Assembly: GCA_963772315.1 (NCBI GenBank)
Contig: CAVYWJ010000003.1
Coordinates: 1,054,001 to 1,118,000, forward strand
Direction: 5' to 3'
DNA from: Haliangium sp963772315
GTDB taxonomy: Bacteria; Myxococcota_A; Polyangia; Haliangiales; Haliangiaceae
DNA: 64,000 bases
The position numbers and the translations under genes are program-made. Below the pieces are notes generated by a model, which was given only the letters and a program-made list of their open reading frames with translations, had not been told where the DNA came from and did no database searches. Shown piece by piece: positions 10,276 through 28,028 of this stretch. Every line of letters begins with the position of its first letter. The first letter of the stretch is position 1.

Positions 10276-11766
10276 ATGTGGCAGCCGCCCGAGCGGATCA
10301 GGCACGCCCTTCCCGAGCCATCCTGGCCCACGGCCGAGGAAGCTTCTGTCTCACTCCTCTTTCGCCCGATCCGCATCGGCGGGCTCGCGGTCGAGCAGCG
10401 GACGTGGGTGCCGGCGATGGTGCCCTGGCGCGCCAGCGGAGAAGGCCTGGTGACGCCGGCCGTGATCGAGTGGTATCGCCGGCTGGCCGAGGGGCGCCCG
10501 GGCGTGCTCGTGGTCGAGGCCACGGGCATTCGCGACATTCCCTCGGGGCCGCTGCTGCGCATCGGTCATGATCGCTTCGTGCCCGGGCTGCGCGAGCTGA
10601 CGCGCGCGGTGCAGGAGGCCTCGCAGGGGCACACGCGCCTGTTCATCCAGTGCATCGACTTCCTGGCGATCCGTCGCCGGCCGCCCCGCGATACGTACCT
10701 CGCGCGCTTCCTCGCCCTCCGGCCCGCGCACCGCGCCCGCCTGGCCGTGGTCACGCGCGATCCTTCCTGGCGCGATCCCGAGCTCCGCGACGAGGCCGCG
10801 GTGCGCGCGGCCTTGCAAGCGCTCGACGACGACGCGCTCGCCAGCGTGCTGACCACGCGCGAGCGCGAGGATCTGGAGCTGGGCTATCGCGAGCGGGTCA
10901 CGGACACGCACCTCGACCACATTCGCGATCTGCCCGCCACCTTGCCAGGCCTGTTCGCCGACGCGGCCGAGCGCGCGTTCGCGGCCGGGTTCGACGGCGT
11001 GGAGCTGCACTACGCCCACGCGTACACGATGGCGTCGTTCCTGTCGGCGCGGAACCTGCGCCACGACGGCTACGGCGGCCCCCGCGAGCAGCGCGTGCGC
11101 TTGCCCCTGGAGGTGCTGGCGGCGGTGCGGGCGCGGGTCGGGCCCGAGCGCGTGATCGGCGCGCGCTTCCTCGGCGACGAGGTGATCGACGGCGGCAGCC
11201 ACGCCGACGACGCCGCGTACTTCGGCGTGCGCTTCGCCGAGGCCGGCATGGACTTCCTGTCGCTGTCCAAGGGCGGCAAGTTCGAGGACGCCAGGCAGCC
11301 CAAGGTGGGCGAGGCCGCGTATCCCTACACCGGGCGGTCCGGGTACGAGTGCATGCCCACCGTGTATTCGGACGCGCGTGGTCCGTTCGCGCGCAACGCG
11401 CCGCTGTCCGCGGCCGTGCGGCGAGCGCTGCTGGCTGCCGGGCACAGCATCCCGGTGGTGGCCGCGGGCGGCATCGCCACGTTCGCCCAGGCCGAGGCCA
11501 TCCTGCAGCGCGGCGACGCCGACATCATCGCTGCCGCGCGCCAGTCCCTGGCCGACCCCGACTGGTTCTGGAAGCTGCGGACAGGCCGCGGTCACGAGAT
11601 CCGACGCTGTCACTTCACGAACTACTGCGAGGCCCTCGATCAGAAGCACGTCGAGGTCACGTGCAAGCTGTGGGACCGCGTCAACCTCGATGAGCCCGGC
11701 GTCGCGCTCGATGCCTCGGGACGGCGCCGGCTGCTGGCGCCGCGCTGGAAGAACGCGCCGCGGTAG
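10276..11766 (+). CDS. Old yellow enzyme family NADH:flavin oxidoreductase
   Basis: The 496-residue protein is an FMN-dependent TIM-barrel reductase of the OYE/2,4-dienoyl-CoA-reductase superfamily. The pattern FDGVELHYAHAYTMASFLS near residues 239-257 holds the substrate-binding His pair (His245, His248), and VVAAGGI near residue 395 is the phosphate-binding loop for FMN. The C-terminal cysteines (CHFTNYC, then TC) recall the iron-sulfur positions of the larger subfamily, but the second NAD-binding half is absent. It probably reduces an activated C=C bond; substrate unknown. The first 25 residues are weakly supported, so the true start may be slightly downstream. Confidence 0.75.
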   Translation: MWQPPERIRHALPEPSWPTAEEASVSLLFRPIRIGGLAVEQRTWVPAMVPWRASGEGLVTPAVIEWYRRLAEGRPGVLVVEATGIRDIPSGPLLRIGHDRFVPGLRELTRAVQEASQGHTRLFIQCIDFLAIRRRPPRDTYLARFLALRPAHRARLAVVTRDPSWRDPELRDEAAVRAALQALDDDALASVLTTREREDLELGYRERVTDTHLDHIRDLPATLPGLFADAAERAFAAGFDGVELHYAHAYTMASFLSARNLRHDGYGGPREQRVRLPLEVLAAVRARVGPERVIGARFLGDEVIDGGSHADDAAYFGVRFAEAGMDFLSLSKGGKFEDARQPKVGEAAYPYTGRSGYECMPTVYSDARGPFARNAPLSAAVRRALLAAGHSIPVVAAGGIATFAQAEAILQRGDADIIAAARQSLADPDWFWKLRTGRGHEIRRCHFTNYCEALDQKHVEVTCKLWDRVNLDEPGVALDASGRRRLLAPRWKNAPR

Positions 11767-11792
11767 CGGCCAGGCGCGCAGGGCCCGGAACT

Positions 11793-14128
<2,336 letters not shown>

Positions 14129-14134
14129 CGACAA

Positions 14135-14942
14135 CTAACCGGACGGGATCGATCTGTCCAGCGTGAGACCCGATGATTTGCCGTTCAGATCATCGAGTGT
14201 GACTCGAAACAGTGCAGATCTTGCCAGCGCAGGATCCGTTTACGGATCATCTGATCAGTGCGGCGCCCCGATTATGGATCTCTCTGGCAGGGGCTGACAG
14301 GGGCAGCCCGGCGCGGCCAGCGGCAGCAGCGCGGTCCCGCCCGGTCCGCGATAGATCTCGTAATCCACAAATCGGTTGATCAGCAGATCGAAGGGCTGCA
14401 AGATCATCTGCGAAGAGCGCGGGCGCCGCGCTGGCAGTTGACCGCGCGTGTCAGCCAGCGCTGCCGCGTGATGACATCACGGCGAGCGATGCGCTGGCGC
14501 ACCTGAGAGGCGAGCGCGATGCTGCGCGGCGCCAGCGGCGCCAGCATCAAGAACGGCGTCGCGCACGGCGTCGCGCCTTGCCTGCACGCGAGCGGAAACC
14601 TCGGCTGGTTGGATGCCGGGGCCTCGCCAGGATGCTTCCAACCTAACACGCGCCCCGGCGCCCGGCAACGGGGCGCATGAACCCGCACTATCACCGGCAA
14701 GTCATCGAGATTCCCGGCCGAGCGCCGGTCACCTGCCCGCCGCCGCCCGGCCCGCGCGGTCCATGCTCGTGTAAACGCGCCCGGGGCCCGCAAACTCCCG
14801 TGCACATCTCTTGCGAGCGCTGGCCTCACGTGGTGAGGTTCGGTCCATCGAGCCGGCGCACGGCGGGCCTCGCGGTGGTCGCCGCGACACGTATACGGGC
14901 CCGGCGCCCTGTTCCTGCATGAATGTGGAGCCAAAGACCATC
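14135..14942. other. Intergenic region with inverted repeats
   Basis: About 800 nt between the divergent helicase and polyamine genes. I see no convincing gene; open frames here lack ribosome sites and recognisable domains. Two perfect inverted repeats lie near the helicase start: CGATGAT/ATCATCG (14171-14195) and GATCCG-TTTA-CGGATC (14233-14248). They could be operators or transcript hairpins. Confidence 0.45.
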
Positions 14943-16141
<1,199 letters not shown>

Positions 16142-16195
16142 GACACGCGCAGCGACCCCGAGGCACTGCCCCGAGCCCTGAGCGACGAGACGCCC

Positions 16196-17411
<1,216 letters not shown>

Positions 17412-17460
17412 GCCGGCCTGAGCCGACCGCGCCTCGCGCGCGCCTCGCGCGCTGGCACGC

Positions 17461-20697
<3,237 letters not shown>

Positions 20698-20698
<1 letters not shown>

Positions 20699-21610
20699 CA
20701 GCGCACCCGCTCCTCGCCGGACATGCGTCCAGACACGCCGCCGAGCCAGCCCGCGGGTCCGGACTCGCCGCCGAGCCAGCCCGCGAAGTCGTCGCGCGTG
20801 TACACGCCGGCGCCCAGGCGGTCGGCGCGGCGGAACTGATCGTCGTAGCGCCGCTCGCACGGCATCACCGCGAAGCACACCCCGGCCTCGTGGAGCTCGT
20901 AGGTGAGGTTGTGCCCGGCGCCCGTGCCGAGATAGCGCCGCGCGGCCGGCAACGCGCGAAACCGCCCGGAGACGCAGCGCGTGCGCGCAGGCAGGAGCGC
21001 GCGCCAGCCCGGCGGCAGGCGGCCGGCATCGCCGATGATCACGAGATCGAGCGCCGCGCCGGACACGTCGTCAGGCACGCTATCGGACACGCTGTCCAGC
21101 GCCAGCGCGCGCACCAGAAACCCGACGTGCACTGCCCCGGCGCCAGGCTCACCGTCCCACTCGCACGCGGCCTCGCGGTAGGGCACGAGCATCGTGTCGA
21201 AGCGCGCGGCCAGCGCCGCCTCGTCGTCGTACGCCCCGGTCCGCAGATAGCGCCGGATCAGCACGCGGTGACCGAACGCAGACAGCAGCGCATCATCGAG
21301 CTCGTGCGCCACGCCGGCCGGAAACGTATCGACCACCAGCACGGGCGCCTGCTGCGCCAGCCCGGCCAGGCACGCGCGCAGATCTGCCGGCGTCCAGCCC
21401 GCGTCGACGCCGATCAGGCGCACGCCTGGCGGCACGTCGATGTCCGGCAGCCCGTCGCCCGGGGCCCGGTGCAGGATCGCGATCGCGTCGATCTCCCGCG
21501 CCAGCACGAGCGCGCGGCTGAGATGTCCCAGCCCGCCGCCGAGCGCATAGATCACGGCTGGGCCGCGCGCGGCCACGCCAGCCAGAGCAGCAGCCCCGGC
21601 TCCCTGCACC

Positions 21611-21618
<8 letters not shown>
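20698..21618 (-). CDS. MurG/GT28-like glycosyltransferase
   Basis: About 300 residues of a GT-B protein. The N terminus has YALGGGLGHLSRALVLA, the glycine-rich loop of GT28/MurG-like enzymes, and TGAGHNLTYEL near the end is a donor-binding segment. The C terminus holds two copies of a WLGG-x-SG element (residues about 280-300), perhaps a small duplication. The start is uncertain: the longest version uses TTG at 21618 and overlaps the upstream gene by 8 nt; a GTG at 21609 is an alternative. First enzyme of the coupled four-gene operon. Confidence 0.65.
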
Positions 21619-22519
<901 letters not shown>

Positions 22520-22523
22520 CTGG

Positions 22524-22796
22524 TCAACTATCGTAGGTGTGGAGCGAAGTATCGCGTCGATGCTCGAAGGCCTCGACCTCTTCGCCGGTGAATACCAGCA
22601 TCTCTTCCATTGCCACCGCCAGCGGCGCCTCCGGTGCCACGTGCTCGGCGCTGCAGGTCACGCACACGCCGGACTTCTGCGCGCTGAGGTGGCGCGGGCA
22701 CACGGGCTTGTTGCACTGGCCGCACATGGCCGATGCGAGCTGCCCGCACGGATGCGAGATCAGGGTCCCGATGATCGTTACGCAGCGTAATGCCAT
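22524..22796 (-). CDS. Small zinc-binding (B-box-like) protein
   Basis: 90 residues with a compact Cys/His cluster: HPCGQLA, CGQCNKPVCPRHLS and CVTC. This spacing resembles B-box or treble-clef zinc fingers that many bacteria place at the start of membrane or regulatory proteins; here it stands alone with an acidic tail. The ATG at 22796 lies inside the end of the upstream kinase gene (19-nt overlap), implying co-translation. Function unknown. Confidence 0.55.
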   Translation of the reverse strand: MALRCVTIIGTLISHPCGQLASAMCGQCNKPVCPRHLSAQKSGVCVTCSAEHVAPEAPLAVAMEEMLVFTGEEVEAFEHRRDTSLHTYDS

Positions 22797-23326
22797 GAGT
22801 CTCGGATCCAATCGAGCGCCCGGGTCACCAGCGCGCCAGGCGGCGCAGCGGCGTCGAGACGCAGCGTCGAGGGAGGAAGCGATTGCATGAGCGCAGCCGC
22901 ATACGGAGCCAGATCGCAATCGGCCAGGGTGCGCACCGCGCTCGCGTGCTTGTTCCCGATCCGGCGCCGGCGCTCGGTCTCGTCGACCTCGAGCAGCACG
23001 TACGCCGCATCCTCCGCGCGCAACCCCAGTGCCAGCGTTCCTTCGATGACGACAGAATAGCCGTCGCGCCGGGCCTTGACCACGTGGGCGGCGAGGATTG
23101 GATGCATGCACGCGGCCTTGGCCGCGAGATCGCCCGCGAACCCCGGACCGCGCAAGATCCCGCTCGCGGCCTCGTCCAGCGCGCGCGCAGTCACCTTGAG
23201 CACGTCCGTGTGCACCACCAGCGCGGCCTCGCCGCGATCGAGCAGCGCCGCGGCCAGCCCGCAGGCCAGCCGCGTCTTGCCCACGCCGGGTAGACCGAGG
23301 ATGGCGATGGCGGCAGGGAGAGGCAC
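22778..23326 (-). CDS. P-loop kinase-like ATPase
   Basis: 182 residues from the GTG at 23326. The start is placed so that the Walker A loop GLPGVGKT falls at residues 11-18, where small-molecule kinases carry it. The rest is Ala/Leu/Arg-rich with a hydrophobic strand VVIEGTL and a lid-like ETERRRRIGNKH. The architecture fits zeta-toxin/adenylylsulfate-kinase-like or AAA_33 kinases. The substrate cannot be told. An open frame continues upstream to 23557 but is not supported. Confidence 0.6.
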   Translation of the reverse strand: MPLPAAIAILGLPGVGKTRLACGLAAALLDRGEAALVVHTDVLKVTARALDEAASGILRGPGFAGDLAAKAACMHPILAAHVVKARRDGYSVVIEGTLALGLRAEDAAYVLLEVDETERRRRIGNKHASAVRTLADCDLAPYAAALMQSLPPSTLRLDAAAPPGALVTRALDWIRDSWHYAA

Positions 23327-23527
23327 GGTTCGAGAGTATACAAAGCATTGGGCGCGGGTTCGATGCTGCCGGGCAACCGCGTGCGCGACATACGCCGGCG
23401 CCCCGGCCCCGCGCTCGCCCGCCTGCCCGGCCAGGCTGTGACATCCATGTCGCGGATCTAGCCTCGGAGCGTCGCCTACACCGGCGGCACCTCGCAAATA
23501 ATCCTCGTAAAATCGGTAACCTACGGC

Positions 23528-23543
23528 TGGTACGTGGTGTGCT
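23528..23543 (+). promoter_or_regulatory. Sigma-54-type promoter candidate
   Basis: TGGTACGTGGTGTGCT has GG and GC doublets with the spacing of -24/-12 promoters and matches most conserved positions. It lies 35 nt before the lipoprotein ATG at 23579, a suitable distance. Found by eye only. Confidence 0.4.
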
Positions 23544-23578
23544 AAGAGCCACACCATCTCCCTGCTGCGAGGAATGTC

Positions 23579-24058
23579 ATGAAACCGACCCTGTTACTGT
23601 CCATCACCCTCCTCCTGTTCACTGGCGGCTGCCTGCTGGGGCCCGTCGAATCCGCGCCCGAGCCCGACGACTGCGCCTCGCCCCGCGCGCTCGACGGCGT
23701 CGAGTCGGTCGAGATCGGGCACACCGAGTCTGGCGAGTTCGTGCCCTGGCAGGAAGGCCAGGCCGTCGAGCTGACCTACGGCTCCCAGGGCGGCACCATG
23801 CTCGGCGTGGTCGTGTCCGTGCGCGGCCGCGACCTGCCAGCGTGCATGTCGCACGACATGACGCTCACCTCGTCCGAGATCGACCCGCTGGCCCACACCG
23901 GCCATCCCGTGCAGACATACGAGAGCGCCGGCGAGACCCGGATCACCAAGCCGATCTGGATGATCTTCGCTGGCCCGGATCCCCAGCCCGGTGAGCCCCT
24001 CGACCTCACCCTGCAGGTCGGCGACCTCGAGATCCAGCGCACGCTCCAGGTCCTGTAG
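23579..24058 (+). CDS. Small lipoprotein
   Basis: 159 residues. The signal peptide ends in a lipobox FTGGC (Cys18). The mature part is acidic with two further cysteines (DDCAS and PACMS) that may form a disulfide. It looks like a beta-rich domain; no family recognised. The ATG follows GAGGA with 5-6 bases between. Surrounded by the sigma-54-like promoter and, downstream, the 21-nt repeat array; it is monocistronic. Confidence 0.65.
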   Translation: MKPTLLLSITLLLFTGGCLLGPVESAPEPDDCASPRALDGVESVEIGHTESGEFVPWQEGQAVELTYGSQGGTMLGVVVSVRGRDLPACMSHDMTLTSSEIDPLAHTGHPVQTYESAGETRITKPIWMIFAGPDPQPGEPLDLTLQVGDLEIQRTLQVL

Positions 24059-24102
24059 AGGCCCGCGGGTGACGTTCGGTCCGGCCGTGGCTCGCTGCGA
24101 TC

Positions 24103-24501
24103 CGACCTGAGCTCCCCTGCAGCCAGACCGCACTTCCCTTTCGGCGACCGCACTTCCCTGCGGTCTGACCTGAACTCCCTTTCGCTCGACCGCACTTCCC
24201 CTTTCGCTCAACCGCACTTCCCTTTCGCCCGACCGCACTTCCCTTTCGTCCGACCGCACTTCCCTTTCGTCAGACCGCACTTCCCTTTCGTCAGACCGCA
24301 CTTCCCTTTCGTCAGACCGCACTTTCCTTTCGTCAGACCGCACTTTCCTTTCGTCAGACCGCACTTTCCTTTCGCCCGACCGCACTTCCCTTTCGTCCGA
24401 CCGCACTTCCCTTTCGCCAGACTGCACTTCCCTTTCGCTCGACCGCACTTCCTTTCCCCGGACATCACTTCCGTTTCGTCAAACCTCGTTCCTGTTTCGT
24501 C
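24103..24501. repeat. 21-nt tandem repeat array
   Basis: About 19 units between two convergent genes. The core unit is gaccgcacttccctttcg plus three variable bases (tca, tcc, ccc, ctc). Central units are identical or differ by one base; the outer ones decay (for example gacctgaactccctttcg). A few units are 20 or 22 nt, so a reading frame is not strictly preserved. On the minus strand the array reads as KGKCGLT- or REVRSDE-type heptads. I treat these as by-products because no start site or domain supports them. Confidence 0.85.
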
Positions 24502-24587
24502 AGCGCCGGTGACACCCGGCGCCTCTGCTTCATCTCGACAGCGGCGCGCATACCAGTCGTGACTCGAAGGCGGGCCTGTGCGTGGCG

Positions 24588-25298
24588 TCAACTCTCACGC
24601 GACGCTCCGGCCCGGCGCACCGAATACTCCGTGCCCGAGCGGAAGGGGATGCTCGCCGAGCAGAACCCGTTCCGTGGATCGCGGATGAAGGCCAGGTAGT
24701 CGCGGTAGTTTGCCTTGAACATCCCGACGTTGTCGGTGATCACCACGGCTCCCTCCCGCATGCGCGGGGCGACCAGCTTGACGATATCGAGCGCCAGCAT
24801 CGGGAAGCCGTCGTTCAGCAAGAGGTTGACATCCTCCGGCACCTCACGCAGCGTCTCCAGCGCGTCCCCGACGCGAAGCTCGACGATGTCGGCGAGCCCG
24901 GCCTCCTCGATGTGCGCTCGCGCGCGCGCTGCTTTCTCGGGGACGATCTCGGTCCCGATGACGCGACCACCGCCGTTGGCGCGCACGGCCGCCGCGAGCC
25001 AGAGCGTCGATATACCGAAAGACGTGCCGAACTCGACGACCACCCTCGCCCGCAGAGACCGCGCGGTGAGGTGGCAGAACGCCGCCTGCGCGCGCTCGAG
25101 CGCGATGTACTTGTCCGCGTAGAAGCTCCGGATCTGCGCTTCGTCGAAGTGGAGCGCTCGTCCGAGGAGCATGCTCGGGATCCAGGGAAGGTAGTGGAGG
25201 ATGAGGCCCGGGGTCTGGCGGTCGGCCTCGGCGTGGAGCCTGCGAAGCACGTTGGCCACGCGGCCGTCCTCCAGGACAGCAAAAGGATCACCGCTCAT
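24588..25298 (-). CDS. Class I SAM-dependent methyltransferase
   Basis: 236 residues. Motif I is VVEFGTSFGIS (Glu89-Gly91), followed by an acidic loop IGTEIVPEKAARA and LLNDGFPML, a layout close to O-methyltransferases of the catechol-methyltransferase type. The ATG at 25298 follows AGGAG with a suitable gap and overlaps the stop of a small upstream open frame (ATGA), suggesting coupled translation. Substrate unknown; a Fur-box-like palindrome lies 400 nt upstream, so iron control is possible. Confidence 0.75.
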   Translation of the reverse strand: MSGDPFAVLEDGRVANVLRRLHAEADRQTPGLILHYLPWIPSMLLGRALHFDEAQIRSFYADKYIALERAQAAFCHLTARSLRARVVVEFGTSFGISTLWLAAAVRANGGGRVIGTEIVPEKAARARAHIEEAGLADIVELRVGDALETLREVPEDVNLLLNDGFPMLALDIVKLVAPRMREGAVVITDNVGMFKANYRDYLAFIRDPRNGFCSASIPFRSGTEYSVRRAGASRES

Positions 25299-25483
25299 GG
25301 CCTTGCTCCTGACGTTCGCACGCGCACGATGCGCGGGGTGGCGTCTCGCAGCGGCGGGACGGACGCAAGGAGCGGGCGGAAGCCGGCGAGGCCGCGCCTG
25401 CCGGCCGCGTGTGCGCGGTGGTGGCGTGTCCGTAGCGCTGTCTGCGGGACGCCGGTGAGATTCTCGGGACCTGTCTGAGTCAT
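25295..25483 (-). CDS. Possible small protein coupled to the methyltransferase
   Basis: 62 residues from ATG 25483, preceded by GGAGAA at a normal distance, ending in a TGA that overlaps the methyltransferase ATG. Composition is Arg/Thr/Pro-rich with no hydrophobic segment and no cysteine. A further upstream frame (25480-25728, 82 residues) overlaps this start in the same ATGA manner but runs through the Fur-like palindrome and is less credible. Either these are real leader proteins or chance overlaps in GC-rich DNA. Confidence 0.3.
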   Translation of the reverse strand: MTQTGPENLTGVPQTALRTRHHRAHAAGRRGLAGFRPLLASVPPLRDATPRIVRVRTSGARP

Positions 25484-25707
25484 GCGGTCTTCTCCATGGT
25501 TCGAAAGTCGGCCGCGCACCGCCGGGGGACGCCAGGCGCTTCGAGCACCGTTCCCGGTGCGTCGTTCCGCCACGCCTCATCTCCATGGCGATGGACGGTG
25601 AAGAGGACGCGGCCGGCGGACCTCGCTGGTCCCTCCAGGCCGCCGCGGCGTGATGGCCCGCGAACGCGCGGGCCCTGGCCGCGAGCAGGCATTGGCGCGG
25701 ACGCATT

Positions 25708-25730
25708 GATAATGCGAATCATTCGCATTA
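25708..25730. promoter_or_regulatory. Fur-box-like operator
   Basis: A 21-bp perfect palindrome (25710-25730) built on AATGCGAAT-C-ATTCGCATT, preceded by GA. It matches 15 of 19 positions of the classical Fur box and is strikingly AT-rich for this genome. It lies in the divergent region between the methyltransferase unit (minus) and the small membrane protein (plus) and could control either. Confidence 0.6.
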
Positions 25731-25974
25731 CTCTGCCGCGAGGAGGACGCCCTTGTCAAACCCCAAAACCTGCCGCCTCGAGACGCACGCCCCACGATGG
25801 CGTCGCCCACGTTCGGCGATATACGGACGGCGGCCGCAGCTCGATCTAGGCGGTTCCCGTCTCCGTCCGACTCGACGATACAGGTCTCGAGGCACCGTGG
25901 ACCAGGCTCGGCGAAGCCGCGGCCGAGGCCCGCACACGAGCGCGGGAGCCCCGAGCCATGCACCGACGAGTCCC

Positions 25975-26307
25975 GTGAAGGTCCGCGAGCTTGCATCCCT
26001 GTGGGGAGAGCACGGCGCGCACGGCTTCGTCGCGCTCGGTTTCCTTGGAATACTCGGCTTCGTCGCGTCGTTCGGCGGCGTCGTTGCGGGCCTTCTCGAT
26101 ATCGAGGGCTACCTCGTCTGCAGCGGAGGCTCGCTCGTCGCTTTCGGCACCACCCTCGCGGTCGGATATCTCGGCGGCGCCTTCGAGCCTCGTCGACCGC
26201 AGCTGCTGCAGGCTGAAGGCAGCTCATGCCGTGCAGATGAGAGGGTGGTGGCCGCGAAGGCGGCCCCGGGTTGCGCCGCGTGTCCCTACCAGCTCCACTG
26301 CCAGTAG
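25975..26307 (+). CDS. Small membrane protein
   Basis: From the GTG at 25975, 110 residues with two transmembrane stretches (about residues 15-37 and 44-66) separated by a short loop, then a cysteine-containing tail (CAACPYQLHC). The open frame reaches back to a TTG at 25753 that has an excellent ribosome site (GAGGAGG) just downstream of the Fur-like palindrome. The upstream 74 residues look non-coding, however, so the start is unresolved. The 3' end overlaps the convergent barrel gene by 22 nt. No family recognised. Confidence 0.4.
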   Translation: MKVRELASLWGEHGAHGFVALGFLGILGFVASFGGVVAGLLDIEGYLVCSGGSLVAFGTTLAVGYLGGAFEPRRPQLLQAEGSSCRADERVVAAKAAPGCAACPYQLHCQ

Positions 26308-27149
26308 AAGTAGGGCAGGATCGGAATCGCCAGGAACACGCTCTCTCCTATATCCGGCCGGTATATCCAGATCGCCGTGGACTCGACGCGGAGCGTGCGC
26401 AAGACACCATAACGACTCGCATAGAACGGCGCGAGGCGAAAGCCGTACGCCACCTCCCACTTGCGAGGCTGGTTGTCCGAATATACGAACGTGGTGCCAT
26501 ACGATCCGGTAGCGTGCAGCGAGAGCCAGGGCCTGGCGCGAAAGTCGAGGGACAGGGAGGCGTCAGGATTGACCGCATTCCTGATGTGCGCGCCGCGATA
26601 GACCGGACGCGCCTTGTTCTCCACCAGGAAGTCCTCCGAGAACGTCACGCCCAGAGAGGCGTGCACGCGCAGCCGGTGCACCAGCCGTTGCGAGAGGTTC
26701 ACCCTCCCAAACCACTGGGTGCCGACTCGTCGGACCAGGAGGTGCTCCAGGTCCTCCTGGTCGAGGGGGTTCCACAGGTGCTGCACCATGGTCTCGAACG
26801 CCAGGCTCGGCCCGTCCGCGCCGCCGTCGCGGAGCCGGAACCGGAAGTTGAAGCTCGGGACCGGAAGGTGTGGCTCGATGAAAAAACCACCCAGCAGCGG
26901 CAAGAGGTCGATCTCCGCCGTCAGCCAGTCCGTGACGCCCCACCAGGCCCAGCTCGGAAGTGGCAGCGTCAGCGGAGATTGATTGTAGATGAGCTCCCCT
27001 TGCTTCAATGTATAGCCGGTGAACGCGTCCATGGGATGGAGCATCGTCTCGTCCAGGAGCCCTGTGCGGGGCGCCTCCGCGCGAGCAGCCGCGGGCACGA
27101 GCGCCAGCATGACCATGAGGACCGGAGAAACAGAGCTTACTCTAGGCAA
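26286..27149 (-). CDS. Outer-membrane beta-barrel protein
   Basis: 287 residues if the TTG at 27149 is used; it has GGAGGGG a few bases upstream and gives a normal signal peptide ending AAARAEA. The longer ATG version starts at 27185. The mature protein alternates polar and aromatic residues in short strands, ends IPYFYWQWSW-like with a terminal Trp, and has no cysteine, all typical of outer-membrane barrels. No specific family or ligand recognised. The segment RLRDGGADGPSLAFETMVQ could be a surface loop. Confidence 0.55.
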   Translation of the reverse strand: MPRVSSVSPVLMVMLALVPAAARAEAPRTGLLDETMLHPMDAFTGYTLKQGELIYNQSPLTLPLPSWAWWGVTDWLTAEIDLLPLLGGFFIEPHLPVPSFNFRFRLRDGGADGPSLAFETMVQHLWNPLDQEDLEHLLVRRVGTQWFGRVNLSQRLVHRLRVHASLGVTFSEDFLVENKARPVYRGAHIRNAVNPDASLSLDFRARPWLSLHATGSYGTTFVYSDNQPRKWEVAYGFRLAPFYASRYGVLRTLRVESTAIWIYRPDIGESVFLAIPILPYFYWQWSW

Positions 27150-27439
27150 CTGACCCCTCCAGTACGCGTGTACGAGCCATGACATCCTTCCGCTCGGCCT
27201 GGACGGCCGAGCACGGGGGCAGGCGTACAATATCCGTTATCGACATCTCGTACCGCCGAAGAATGCGGGAAAGGGTACGCGCCCCGCGCCGGACGTGAAG
27301 CTCGATGGCGGCTCCTTGGGCCAGCACGTGGTCAGCGCCTGGATCGCTCACTCATGAGGGCTCCTGGTGGCGTGCAGGTACATGAATGGGCCAGTGTGGG
27401 TGTGTCATCACCTTCCGGGAGCGCGGCTTCTCCTTCTCC

Positions 27440-27499
27440 GATGACTTGACGTCATCGGGCAGGACAGGTTATTTTGCGGAGTGTCGATATTGTATCGAC
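27440..27499. promoter_or_regulatory. Two palindromes before the Cys-rich peptide gene
   Basis: GATGAC-TTGAC-GTCATC (27440-27456) and the perfect GTCGATA-TTG-TATCGAC (27483-27499) lie upstream of the ribosome site at 27511-27516. An AT-rich stretch (ggttattttgcgg) between them could hold the promoter. The second palindrome is well placed for an operator or a 5'-UTR hairpin. The 337 nt before 27523 hold nothing else I can identify. Confidence 0.4.
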
Positions 27500-27522
27500 C
27501 ACGTAACCGACAGGAGAGCTTC

Positions 27523-27834
27523 GTGACAAATCGCGTTTATCGATTCATCACCTTGATCGCGGTCTGCAGCATGTTTGCCGCAGTGCTGACCTACTCGCGC
27601 GCCATGGCTGAGAATCCCGGCGACAGCTACGAGGAAAGCAACATCTGCATGCCGGATACGAGCGACACCGGCGCCTTCGACGAGGCACCATTCTCCAGCG
27701 CCGTCCTGTCCGAGGTCGATGACGTGGAGGCCCTCGCCTGCACATACGCCTCCTGTCGCGTCTCCTCCGATTGCCCGGCCGGCCATCCCGCCGCGCCGTT
27801 CTTCTGCGCCAATCGCTGCTGCGTCCCCCTGTAG
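27523..27834 (+). CDS. Secreted cysteine-rich small protein
   Basis: 103 residues from the GTG at 27523, preceded by AGGAGA with six bases between. A signal peptide (residues 1 to about 27, ending SRAMAE) is followed by an acidic region and a C-terminal knot-like cluster: ACTYASC, SSDC, FFCANRCC. With one earlier cysteine this gives seven cysteines in the mature part. The pattern suggests a disulfide-stabilised extracellular peptide or inhibitor. No family recognised. Confidence 0.55.
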   Translation: MTNRVYRFITLIAVCSMFAAVLTYSRAMAENPGDSYEESNICMPDTSDTGAFDEAPFSSAVLSEVDDVEALACTYASCRVSSDCPAGHPAAPFFCANRCCVPL

Positions 27835-27896
27835 CCGGGACCCGCGCGGGCTCGCGTGCCCGGGCCTCCTGCGGTCATCCACAGATCCGTCCGGCG

Positions 27897-27946
27897 CTGG
27901 CCGGATACCGGACAGACAGGCCGGACACTGGCCGGATACCGGACAG
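27897..27946. repeat. 19-bp direct repeat pair
   Basis: ctggccggataccggacag occurs at 27897-27915 and again at 27928-27946, 31 nt apart, with a partial third copy after it. It lies just before the Rpn-family nuclease gene and could be a binding site. Confidence 0.5.
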
Positions 27947-28028
27947 CCACTGGACAGCGCCCGCCGTAAGCTGGCGAAGCCACGCACTGCGCTTGATGGC
28001 CCGCGGCTTGCTCTTGCCACACGGCTCC

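Noticed and set aside
14404..14934. A minus-strand gene of 176 residues before the polyamine operon
   Set aside because: No ribosome site, no domain, and Arg/Ala/Pro-rich composition of a chance frame.
23594..24591. Minus-strand frames giving Arg/Glu/Ser and Lys/Gly/Cys heptad proteins
   Set aside because: They arise from the 21-nt repeat; some units of 20 or 22 nt would shift the frame, there is no convincing ribosome site, and one frame runs antisense through the lipoprotein gene.
25577..26227. Minus-strand frame of 216 residues across the Fur-box region
   Set aside because: It crosses the palindrome and the hydrophobic plus-strand gene, is Arg-rich throughout and has no recognisable domain.
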